This document shows positions 21,433 through 31,723 of a stretch of DNA of 64,000 bases, one piece after another. The position numbers were made by a program, and so were the translations under genes. Origin of the DNA: Xylogone sp. PMI_703 (lineage: Eukaryota; Ascomycota; Leotiomycetes); assembly GCA_021399445.1 (NCBI GenBank), contig JAJTUQ010000002.1, positions 7,316,001 through 7,380,000 of the forward strand, in the 5' to 3' direction. The first letter of the stretch is position 1. Each line of letters begins with the position of its first letter. The notes below the pieces were generated by a model. The model worked only from the letters and a program-made list of their open reading frames with translations. It ran no database searches and had not been told where the DNA came from.

Positions 21433-23556
21433 CTAACAAAGAATATCCGAACTCCCCCTTGTATCCAACATATCCCACAAACTCGGAAATAGATCATCCC
21501 GGATTGCAATTCCAGGCATCATCATCTCCTCGAGATCCGTCTCTGTCCATTGCGGCTCAGAATGGATCGCCTCCAAGAGCCTATCAACGATCCCGCTATA
21601 CTGCGACAGGCAGATATCGCCAATATCCCAGCCGGACTCATCTCTATGCTTGCAGAGGATATCCAGCAGTTGCCGAGCTATTTCTAGAGGACGATCATTC
21701 GAGCTAGCTTTCCCTGCAGCGATGAGTTCCACCTCGCATCGTAAAAGCAATGTGATTGCGGATGTTAAGGAGAATGCGTTGACTGGTAGCCAGAAGTCTG
21801 CTATGAGTTGCGGCGTCAGGTCATTCAGGAAAGTGACTATATTTGCGGCAGCTTCAATTGCTCGGTGGCGCTTGTATGAGATATTTTGTTGCTCTGATTG
21901 ATTTTGTTTGCTCAGGTCGAGATCTATACGTCGGAGTAACAGCTTAATAGCAAGATATGCAAGACGGAGGTTCGCTGCTCCTGGACTAGATAGGGGAACA
22001 GTACCGGCTACCTCGTCATGGAAATTTTCGGTCTCCCAATCGTCTAGCTGGACTTCCAACCGCCGTATTTGTCTTTCTAAGCTGTCAAAGGACTTTGATT
22101 CCTTGTTGATATCGTAAATGTATTCAAGATACGAGCCAAGCACCTCCGTCAAACTGCACAGACTGAGAAATGTCCTGGCAACCGTCTCATTCCTGCGAGC
22201 TAGTGGTGCAGTAGACAAGAGTTGTTTCAGCGTCGGCATAGGCACATCATATTCCGAGCCGTTTATATGAGGAGGAGTTCCGTATGCAAAGCTACACCTG
22301 AACCAATATGATGAGTTTTTATATCCACTTTTTATATAGCTGGATTTCACTTACCACCTGTCATGAATCAAAACACCCCACCAGACGCGAACTCTCAATG
22401 ACTTCTCTGCTTCTGAGATCGGCCAGGTTGCCGGATTGCGGTTTAATCCTAGAGAACGGGTAAGTGCCAGAGCTGAAGCAAGCACCATCGCATTCCCAGT
22501 CATAGTTGTTGTAGGTCGTCCTGCCACACAGAATAAAGCAGCAACGATGGAGGAGACACATGGTTCGAGAAAGAGCTCTGTATGCAAGGCTTCCATTGCC
22601 TGGACCCAGACAAATCGTCCATTCGGACAATGGTGCTGTCTTAATTTTGGAGATCGTTGCCAAAATATCAGACTACTTGCGTAGAGGCCTGTTAGTAAGG
22701 CAGGTGTGATACGAGACTTGTCCTGCTGATAATGTCTTTTAAAAGATGTCTCATCTAGTAGAGGAAAACAGAGATTGATCTTTTCGAAATATCTTGGCCC
22801 ACGATGTTAGCGAGTTGTCTACGAATTTAGGAGACACGACTTAATAGCTCACAGATCAACGAGATCATTACCGAATGGTTCAACAAGTCTCTCAATCGTT
22901 TCACATCGGTCCAGACCAACTGTGTTACCTCTTGTTACACCCACAGGACGCTTCTGGATAGAAGTGTATAAGACAGGTCCCCGCGGCCCTTTAGAATACA
23001 ATGAGAACGGGGTCCGTCTTGTCATGCGTTGGGGCCCATCATCTCCAGAAGGGAGCAAAGAGAGATAATCATCGAGTACTTGTGCATCATTTGCGACAGC
23101 TGGGCCGACAATATGAGAACTCTCATGCTCTGTTTCTCCAAGAGTTGCCATCAGCGTTGATCTCTCCTCAGTTTCACCACGGGCAGAGACAGAACCACTC
23201 TCTTCCTCACTGCTACGCTGCACAAGCCGACGTCTCTGGTCCGCGGAATATAAAGGCCTGCTACCAAATTGGGTTACCGGCTGGAGCCCATTGAGGTGAT
23301 CATTCCTTGGAAGCTCCACAATCGGTCTCTTATCCACTTCATTGCTCTCTGTTTTCCTTCTCTTCCTGGCCACGGTCTTGCTTTTGCTGGACTTCTCTAA
23401 AACAGGGAAAACGCATTCACCGCCATGCACGCGACAAAGTAAACATGTAGTTGAGTTACTCTCTATAGTGCATCGTGATTTGCGTCTCCGACAGGCAAGA
23501 CAGGCTGGTCTTAAGTGGGAACGATATGGCCGGGTCTCTGTTCTTGGCGAGCTCAT
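21433..23556 (-). CDS. Zn2Cys6 transcription factor with Fungal_trans domain
   Basis: Nuclear zinc-cluster activator or repressor. The DNA-binding domain lies near residue 19: CLACRRRKSRC, then CLLCRVHGGEC, followed by a basic linker KTVARKRRKTE. The Fungal_trans region follows: LVDLYFEKINLCFPLLDE, LASALALTRSLGLNRNP and RVRVWWGVLIHDRWCSFAYG. Two introns fit: 22793-22852 (60 nt), which restores LVDLYFEKINL, and 22298-22354 (57 nt), which restores DRWCSFAYG. About 670 residues, complete. Similar architecture occurs in sugar and lactose/xylose regulators, but specificity cannot be read here. No obvious target genes are adjacent apart from the dihydropyrimidinase. Confidence 0.9.
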
Positions 23557-24260
23557 AATATTGCGTTTAATTGATCGCCGCGGGATCTGTGCCCCTCGTA
23601 CGTGAGTGATTCCCTTGGTCTTTGCTACACTCTGTGCAATTTAATGGAGTCCTGTGGCGGGTTCTGGAAAGTGAGACTACGGTAATGAGTTTTCCCGTGG
23701 TCAACGGCCAGTTTAATAGAAAGTTCCCCGTCAGCAGCGTTTCCCGCTGAGTTTGCCGCGGGGCCGCGGGGAAGCGGGGAAATATCTTCCTCTTCCTCTC
23801 CCACAGAAGCACTTTATGTACATAGAAGGCCGAATTTAATCATTGCTAAATACTTATTCCAGAAAGATAGTTATGTGCGCTCATTCTAGTATTATCTAAT
23901 TCTGCTATTTCTCTATGCATCGTGTGTTTGACTGCATCACTCGCTCATCACCAAAGCTAAGTCAAATGAGAAGTATATCAACTGGTCAGTTCCATCCTGT
24001 GGAGATGGATCAAAATATTATATGACATAATCGTATGCATGATGTATGTTAAAATATTCGTGTGGCAATAAGCAAAGCTAGAAAAGCTTAGGGAGGACTA
24101 TGCATTGAATATCTCTTGGTTTCGGGGAAGGAGAGCTCAAGTCTGGTAAACGGGAATCTTATGGGCTCATGAGTGCTAGTTCATTTACTTCAAATCTAAA
24201 CTATATTCAGCCATCTTATTTTTATCGTTCAAGAGCCGTATCAAAAATATTTCCTCCAAA
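23557..24260. other. Intergenic, no gene seen
   Basis: Spacer upstream of the Zn2Cys6 gene. Nothing coding is recognised before the candidate secreted protein. Confidence 0.5.
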
Positions 24261-24735
24261 ATGAAGGTCACAAAGGTTATTATCGCTACCATTGCTGCAC
24301 CCATCACAATAGCAGCTGTTCAATGCATTGTGAGTTATGACCATCATGACATCGTGATTATAATCTCTGGAAAAGATAAGAAAATGGAGTTTAAGGAAAT
24401 TGAATCTCCACTCCAAACCGTATTTTCCGAATGCTCATTTAGTTATTAGCACACATACATTTCATACTTTTATCAAAATATAATCTAAGGTGCAACCTTT
24501 TTACGAACACAACTTATTTTCAAACAGTAATATGCTGATATCAAATACAATCTCTGGTTCGGACGCTGAACCTACAAACTCATGCAATATACCTTCATCA
24601 GCCGTAACCTTTTGCTTAGTTAATGTAACTAATCAACCATTCCTTTCCTTAAACAGTACTTCTCCAATCAATCTAGATATCAGTACTACACCAAAGGATA
24701 GAACTGAAACAATTATAAGGCTATCAGGTAGTTAG
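24261..24735 (+). CDS. Candidate small secreted protein
   Basis: No known family recognised. The first exon encodes MKVTKVIIATIAAPITIAAVQC, a plausible signal peptide, after a UTR ending in TCCTCCAAAATG. A GTGAGT donor at 24330 and a TAATCTAAG acceptor ending at 24489 give a 160-nt intron; removal leaves an open frame of about 105 residues with two NxT/NxS sequons (NVT, NST) and three Cys. The second exon is Ser/Thr/Asn-rich and ends at TAG 24733-24735. Size and composition fit the small secreted or effector-like class. Without the intron the frame stops after 62 residues. Existence rests on the signal peptide and clean splice sites only. Confidence 0.4.
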
Positions 24736-25771
24736 GCAGCTAATTCACGTCCATTGTACTACTTTGACCAGTCAGTTTATTTCGGGTCCTCCTTCACAAA
24801 CACTTCATCTAAGGTGTTCTCTGATCGTTTACTAAATTTGGCAGACTCACAACCTTAGCAAATCTGATTCTTCACTCTCTCATATCAATTAGATTCTTAG
24901 TGTCAGATGACAGGGAATCAATTTGCTTAACAGTCACTCGTTTGCCCCATTACAAAATTATGGCAAATTACAGGTTGTATCTTAAAGAACAGCTAGCTAT
25001 TATCGGAAGTCGTAAGTGTGAGTTATCAGTGATTGGGACGTAATAATCAAACAATCTACGAAGGATACTTCTCTTATACAATATAAGAAGCATGTGTGAA
25101 AATTGCTAATGATGACGAATTAAGAGTTATACCTCAATGGCGATCAAATTGTATCATTGTAGTACGAATCACAGGTCGACCACTCTAGCCACACTCAGCA
25201 TTTGCAACTAATTCTCAATGTACTGAAACACAGACCTAACGTCTCAAATGTGGTGCAAGATCTCCAGCGTTAGATCTTACGGTACGGCGAAGAGCTATAA
25301 TCTCAGGCCAAGGAGAGAAAGACAAAAGTTTCCATATCCCGGGACGTTGATGTCAAATCTCACATCACATTTCAGCATCATAAACCAAAAACGCTTCCAG
25401 AGACTATATACAAATCTACTGAATATACATCCAGCAGATCCTATCCGCCATCAAGGCTCAATTATTTATGCTTCTTTATATAAAACTAGATAAAAGAAAC
25501 CAAGTTCATGAATATAAACTCCTTATGCATTACAGTAAAATAACCACAAGAACAAATGTTCGCCACCCTACCGTGTCTCCCATGCTATGGTCTAGAAGTC
25601 TAGTTCTGATTGTAAAAACTCCCGTGCGCGATGCAATAAAAAAAAATAAAAAAATAAAAAGCTCACAATGTTTCCGGCCCCTATTTCGCCATGTCTTCTA
25701 ATAATAAAACATAACAGGATTTCTAAATGAAGTTTGTTCCTGTAATTTATTTGACCTCGCAATGACTGTCC
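24736..25771. other. Intergenic AT-rich DNA
   Basis: No gene recognised. Around 25635-25660 is an A-rich simple run. The right end is the downstream flank of the PH-domain gene. Confidence 0.5.
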
Positions 25772-27425
25772 TCATCTTGCAGCTCTTAGTCTCGGTCTCA
25801 GCTCTTTCACTCTGGGCGGGACAACGGTACTGGCGTCCCTTGTTGGTGGTGGATATCCTCTACCCATCTGTGTAGTCGACGTACTGCCACTCGTCTCTTT
25901 AGCTCTGCTCACAGGACTTGGATTGGTTTGTTGCCCGGTAGTCCTGGTGCTGGCTGTGCTATACCCCTTTACAGCCTCCGAATACTCCGGTGGGCCCCAC
26001 CGGGTAAGCTGGCCAGTATTCCAATCAACAATCCACTGAGTCTCCCTTATGACAAGCAAGTTACTCTTTCTTGGACTGTTCTCCATAAGGATATCGAAGC
26101 ATCGTCGGGCATACATCATGTCGTACTTGGTGGAGGAGTGCCGGACAATAGGATGCCATTTCCCAGATGAGGGTGAGATATTGGTGCGCCTAACATGTAC
26201 CGATTGTGGTTGAGTGCGCTCAAAATAAGAATTTGGCATTTGAATGCGAGAGATGTCACGAGGTGGGGTGCGACGGGATCGTTGAGACGAAGTTACAGGA
26301 ACTGGGGCGTATGCTCGAGGTGTTGGCGAGGCATTTCCTCGAGTCCGTTCTCTGGAAGCCGTGGAGCCAGCGCGCGAGAGAGCCGGACTGGTAGCTCTTT
26401 CCCTTATCAGGCTATTTCGATCCTCCTCTTCGTCATCAACATCAAGATCGGAAAGGTCATCTTCATCTTCCTCATCCTCTGGATCTTCGTCACCTTCAGC
26501 CAAGTTTCCACGAACTCCCTGCCTCTGCCGCCTGATAAAAGCTTCATCTGTGATCGCATTGACGTTCCTCACCACGCCATGGACGCCTTGGCTTGCTCGT
26601 TGCCGACGTGGACCATCTCGTCTGGCTCTTGGAACACTTTGGTCACGGGGGATGCTTCGCTCTTCAAGAGGCGGAGCGAGGTCAATCGCTGCGAAAAGAG
26701 CCTGAAGCCATTCCACAAAAGTCTCGAGCTCGGAGCAAGCGAGTAAGAATTGGTCAGCCTCAGCACGAACACGAATGACGTACCGGCGTCTATTGAAAAG
26801 TTAGTTCCTCATATCGCCTATCCGTATTGTTGGTCCCAATCAAAGCAAGAGATAGTTGAACGTACTTCGTATAATCAGCGGCAATGCCAGCTTCGGCATA
26901 CTGTAGGTTATAAGTCTTGATCAACGCACCCTTCTTGGCTCCAGCTGATATGTCCGAGCTCTTCTCCAGCTTTGAAAAAACCCCGCCAACGACTGATGAC
27001 CGGCACTTGTAGAAGCTCAACGCAGTGCCATGCAAGCTCACGTATTCCCTAGTCCAATCCCTATCTTGTGCACGGTGTATACAGCTCACCAACTCCATCT
27101 TCTTCGACAGCACCGCATCCAGCGATATGGAAGCAGAGTATGAAGGCAGTATCTCGTGGCCCTCGTCTTCGCGGGGTAAGACTGGCGGTCGATGACGAGG
27201 TTTCGTGATTGGCGTACCGTATAATGGAGGGGAATTGAGCTCATCAATTGGAGACGTAAGAGGAGTCGCAAGAGTAGTCGAGGCCGGGGACGAAAACAGA
27301 GAGTGGAAATAATCATCCATGGACGCTCGACGAGATGGAGGACTCTCCTCTGGAGAACTGAGGCTCATCACATTGTGGTCGTCTCGACCCTCTGGGGAGC
27401 GTATTTCTGCGACGCGGTTCGGCAT
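25772..27425 (-). CDS. PH-domain protein, fungal-specific
   Basis: Conserved ascomycete protein with one pleckstrin-homology domain, expected to bind phosphoinositides or partners at membranes. The PH domain begins with LSKKMELVSCIHRAQDRDW and continues through YVSLHGTALSFYKCR and KKGALIKTYNLQYAEAGIAA. It is completed by splicing a 76-nt intron (26790-26865), giving DYTKRRYVIRVRAEADQFLL and FVEWLQALFAAIDLAPPLEE. The C-terminal half is low complexity with an acidic stretch (DPEDEEDEDDLSDLDVDDEE), then Arg/Ser/Thr-rich sequence. A second conserved block is KYDMMYARRCFDILMENSPR to IVDWNTGQLTRWGPPEYS. About 520 residues. The start at 27425 is the first in-frame ATG; more upstream exons cannot be excluded. 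Confidence 0.8.
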
Positions 27426-28808
27426 GATGCGACTCTGCGTCCTGATCGAACGAGGCAGCTAAGGTAGTATAGACATGATCACTTGGGCGGCTTGATGTCG
27501 AGCGACACCGCGATATGAGACGAGGTTCTGGTTTCTCTCCTGTCGTCTTCGCCTTAGGAGATCTCGACTAGCCAGGCAAGGAGAGGCGTGCGACTGGAGC
27601 CCAGAGAGCGCAGGTGTGATTGGAGTGAGAAGAATGATGAGTGTGTCTTCTATGCTGAGCGTGGTGGGGGAACATTCGCAGCTCCAGAAGGGAAGCCATC
27701 CGTATATCCAACAATGTTTTGTATGGAGACGTTGGCACGTATCAACACAATCCAATTCTATATACCCACCTCCGAGGCTCCGAACGCACCTGGACCTAGA
27801 CACCTAGACCTAGCAAGGCCCTACCGGTATCTTGCTCAGCAGCGGACCCTGCGAGTGGACTATCTCTCCATCGTCAGCCAGTTGCTTCCAATCTTCACTC
27901 ATGTTCTGGCCCACTTGTCGGCCCTCAACTGGATCGTCCTGGATTGCGCTCGACGTACCCGACACATGTTCGACACTCAGCCTGTGCACCCAGCGCTCGT
28001 CACTGATCTCTTGACAGCTTCGTCGGCGCGGATCACCGGGAAACGAGAGCGAGCCAGCAGCCTTGCCAGAGCCAGGAGAAGCAGAAAGGAAGGACGGACC
28101 TGGCGCAAGTGGGAGCGCTACATTAGCCGTCGTCTCCCGATCAGGCATGGCGGCGGCGCGATCTGTCGCCAGGCCACATCGGGACTAGCGCCTCCAGACG
28201 ATGTGCAGACGACGTGCAGCGAGTGGGTAGGGACGCGAGCCGGGCCTCTGATTGGAGGGAATCGCAACAGCGAGTCAGGATTGGCTCGAGCACGTCGCGG
28301 GCTGTCATCCAGCGCGCTGATTGGCAGTGCAAGACGAGCGGCTAAACTCCGGTCACGGCGGCAGAACTACGGCTTCTTATTTCTTTAAGACAGGGCGAGC
28401 ATGGTTGGCTGGCGAGAAGGCCTTCAGGATCCGTGGATATGGGAGATGGGAACTCACTTGACTAGCTAGGCCAAATTTGCCTCTTCGGATGCTCACCGCC
28501 GCTGTCCTCTTTCGTCCCTGGTTTTCAACAGGTGAGGATTATGGCCGGCACTATTCCCACTCTCCGTGCCCCGTCCCCGTGATGGACCTCAAGCCCGCTG
28601 GCGGCGCAAGATACGAGTGATCAAGTACCCCCGCAACACGAGTAAAGGTAAAAATATGCGATGCTGTCCTAGCGCACGCAATTAGCAGACGGCTCAATGC
28701 CAAAGCTCGCGGCTTTAGGAACTATCCTGTTGTCATTGCCTATCTACGGTGTAATCTGTATATAGGGGATCATTCGCAGACAGGACTTGGCACAGGGTCG
28801 AGCGAGAG
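27426..28808. other. GC-richer 5' flank of the PH gene, no gene supported
   Basis: Long open frames exist here on both strands (for example 27588-28388 on plus), but they mirror one another and have composition-driven Arg/Ser content with no family motif. Probably 5' UTR and promoter of the PH gene. Confidence 0.5.
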
Positions 28809-29105
28809 CTCAAGACTCTGCCCAGCCTAGGCAACGGGGCCCTTAGTCTCTTGGAAATAGTGAGGGGCAGACACGTATGCCATGGAAGCTTGAGGTCGAC
28901 AAGCCTCGGCGACTTCGGGATTGCCTAGAAGAGCTTATGAGAAGATATTTCGTGCTCAGAGCGCCGGTATTCGAAACCGCTGTGCCGCGATGCAAATCTC
29001 GTGATATCCCTACAAAGCGCTATGATTCCACCACGATCCCCGTATGCTGTCTCACATATCTCGTCTCTCGGATGTAAGCATTTAAAAACCATATCGTTGC
29101 TTTTT
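28809..29105 (+). repeat. Diverged direct repeat, copy 1
   Basis: Similar to 29934-30185 in the same orientation. Shared landmarks are a CCCAGCCTAGGCAAC core, CTTGGAAAT(A/G)GTGAGGG, CAGACACGT, TATGC(C/T)ATGGAAGCTTGAGG and TCTCTCGGATGT. Between these blocks the two copies differ by many substitutions and small indels. No ORF is shared, so it looks like an old noncoding repeat or a decayed element. Confidence 0.7.
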
Positions 29106-29933
29106 TGCTTTTTGCATTATCAGAGACTAGTCTTTTTGGGAAAATGATATAGATTTCACTTTGTAAAAAGGCTTAAATTAATAGCAATTACAATGCTGAC
29201 GCTTAAAATCGCGCTCTGTAGTGATGCTGGCCCAGTACGTGGGATGAGATAAGTCATTTACATGGCCTCCCGGTGGACAGAGTAGTTGGCGTAGTGGTAC
29301 TTCAGAGCTCGCCAAATTTTGGTGGTGATTTATGTACCCCTATCCAAACTACCTTTATCCACTGGAAGATAGCTTCAAACTCACCGTTTCACCGTCAATC
29401 CCTAGCTTTGTAGATCGCTTGTGTCCCAGAATACCCGCTTTTATTGCTATTTCTATTGCCTTGGGGCCAAGACATTCAATGTCTTGTACTCCTGGTCCTA
29501 CAAGAGTATCACTTGGAGAGAGTCGGAGCGGAATATACCAGACCCAGGGGGGGAATATGGAGTCACTCTAGGCTATTTGCACAGGCTCATTCATTCTGAT
29601 GAAACCGCTCTACGCCTGGGTCATGTGGACATCCGTTTTGCTGCGCACTGTGTTCCATGGCGAGATAACGACGTTGTATTCAGTAATCAACAGAACAGTT
29701 GAGTCGTGCGGAGATACACTGGCACATCTGTCTCGACTCATTCAAAACACTCCTTCCCAAATCTACAAACTTTATTCTCTTTCTGAATTTCTCGTCTCGT
29801 CTCTGTCTAGTCAGTCATACAGTGAATGGTGGGCTGAGAGAGACACAAGGTAGCACAGCTTCTTTTGCCGCCCAGGGCCTACTTTTCTCCAGCAACATCG
29901 TCTAGCGCAGGAGTTCGGAAGAATTCAAGACTC
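29106..29933. other. Spacer between the two direct repeats
   Basis: Short open frames around 29332-29905 on the plus strand have no recognisable domain and overlap one another in different frames. No gene is called. Confidence 0.4.
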
Positions 29934-30185
29934 GCCCAGCCTAGGCAACAGATCTTCTCTTGGAAATGGTGAGGGACAGACACGTTACACGTATGCTATG
30001 GAAGCTTGAGGCAGACAAACCTTGGCGATTTCGGGATGCTCAAAGAGAGATTTGAAAATGTCTGATTGGGATCGGTGTTCCAAACCGCTCTCCCGTACTA
30101 CAAACTCGTTTGATCCCTACAGTGAGAAAGAACGTACACTGCATCTCTCGGATGTCAGCGTCTGAAAACCACAATAATTCCTCTT
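29934..30185 (+). repeat. Diverged direct repeat, copy 2
   Basis: Second copy of the repeat at 28809-29105, aligned from TTCAAGACTCGCCCAGCCTA through CTCTCGGATGTCAGCG. It is about 45 bp shorter, through internal deletions. Confidence 0.7.
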
Positions 30186-30812
30186 TCGACAAACGAAACA
30201 CTATTCCCTCATGATACCATTTACCTCAAAGGGAAGGTTCACCCATGGACACGTGGAGATATCGATGCTACAGCATAATATGCTCGCAACTCATTCTTGC
30301 ACCGTGTCTCCGGCTTCAGATTCCCCCTGATGTGTTGTCGGGTCATGTGACCTAGCCCCGTTTGTCCCCGTTTGTCCCCTTGTGTATAGCTCCTTCCTGT
30401 AGGCTCGGTTCTATCTCTCTCCGCAGTCCATCAGTATGTCCACATCTTACTTCCTCTTGCAATATTATGCTTCAGCCTCACATCGTAAATAGCTTTCCCA
30501 CCAGCCCAATACGAATTAGAGTCGGTATCACAATCAGCCTGACTCCTATCCGAACAATCCAAACTGCCAACGACAATTGCTAGCCCCCAGCAGAATACCC
30601 GTCTAGCTATTACAGCAAGCAATGCATACCTAAGCAATCAGTGCTGGCTGCAGCAACGTCACCCTACTCAATAGGCCTACCCTGCTGCTTTCCGTAGAAT
30701 CAGAACCCAACAAACGCGACAAACCACTTTACTACTGACAAACAACGTTCTGAAGCTTTCTATGGGCGAAACGATTCAGGATACAATGGCGAGGCGGAGG
30801 AACAATTGGTGA
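30186..30812. other. Intergenic, no gene seen
   Basis: No coding or repeat signal was recognised beyond scattered short open frames. Confidence 0.4.
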
Positions 30813-31126
30813 ATGACGGAAGTTGAAGTCGTTGAGTTCCATAACCCAAGCAGAACCTCACGCGTGTTATGTACCCCAACTGCTCTCGGAACCTGGCAGA
30901 AGGTAGAGCAAAATGACAACGAAGTGACTACATCAGGTAACGCTCGACGAGAGAGGGCTCACTCAATTTCAGTGGCCAAATCAAGCATTGATTTGAAATG
31001 AATGTTTTCCCCAGGTTGCACAATCAACAAGATGAAGGACCTCTTCATGGAGTTACTGTGGATTACTAGCAAGAATACGGAGTTATACCTACAAGCTTAT
31101 GCAGCGCTCCTGAATCCCAAAGCGTG
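30813..31126 (+). CDS. Possible small gene or gene remnant, unknown function
   Basis: Not recognised. An ATG at 30813 opens MTEVEVVEFHNPSRTSRVL. A GTAACG donor near 30936 and an acceptor in TTTTCCCCAG at about 31015 would join SG to CTINKMKDLFMELLW, with a helical-looking tail TSKNTELYLQAYAALLNPKA before a stop near 31126. The product would be about 80 residues. Coding character is suggested by the clean join and the amphipathic end, but the donor is weak and there is no family support. Confidence 0.2.
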
Positions 31127-31566
31127 ATCTTTCCTAGAACTAGAGATGAATATCAGCCATTTAATGATCGAAGGTAGTTCTACTACAGGTGTAGACCGCA
31201 AAAGTAATGTCCCAGGATCCCGCTAAAAACGTCACATTCATGCTCCCCATCAAGCTCTTTCAGTGGTCATCGCAGCCTTTACTAATCGTGATGCCTGAAG
31301 CTCAGTAAAGTTAAAGGGCATTTCAAAGCACGATAAGCCTGGATATCGTTTAGTTGTAGGGTACTTACAGTTGCTGCTCACTAACGCGGTTTTCAGCGCG
31401 AGTAGACGGGACATTACCTTTGCAGTACATCCGCATGGAAGTCCAGTGAGTATGATGAGTATGATCTAGCAAACTGAAATGATGACGACTTTACTTTCAA
31501 TTTCTGCATACTTCTTTCGTTTGTCTTTGGTCATGGGGCAAACTTGCGCCTTGTAATAGGTAAATC

Positions 31567-31705
31567 ATTCTCTTCTATCAATACGTTTCAACTGAATCAT
31601 TTCTCTCTATCTCTTCTATCGAGGCATTTCATTTGAATAGTTTCTCTCTATCTCCTGCCAATACATTTCACTTGAATAGTTCCTCTATATCTTCCATCAT
31701 AAACC
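31567..31705 (+). repeat. Short tandem repeat, unit about 40 nt, about 3.5 copies
   Basis: Imperfect units of pyrimidine-rich TCTCTCTATCT(C/T)CT followed by (A/G)CATTTCA(T/C)TTGAATAGTT repeat three times with small changes. The array ends about 20 nt before the ATG at 31724, so it lies in the promoter or 5' UTR of the zinc-finger/exonuclease gene. Confidence 0.75.
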
Positions 31706-31723
31706 TTTTTCTAGATCCTCACC

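Noticed and set aside
27588..28388. 266-codon plus-strand open frame upstream of the PH-domain gene
   Set aside because: The product is Arg/Ser/Thr-rich without any motif, open frames of similar length occur on the opposite strand, and the region is GC-rich. It looks like chance openness in a promoter or 5' UTR.
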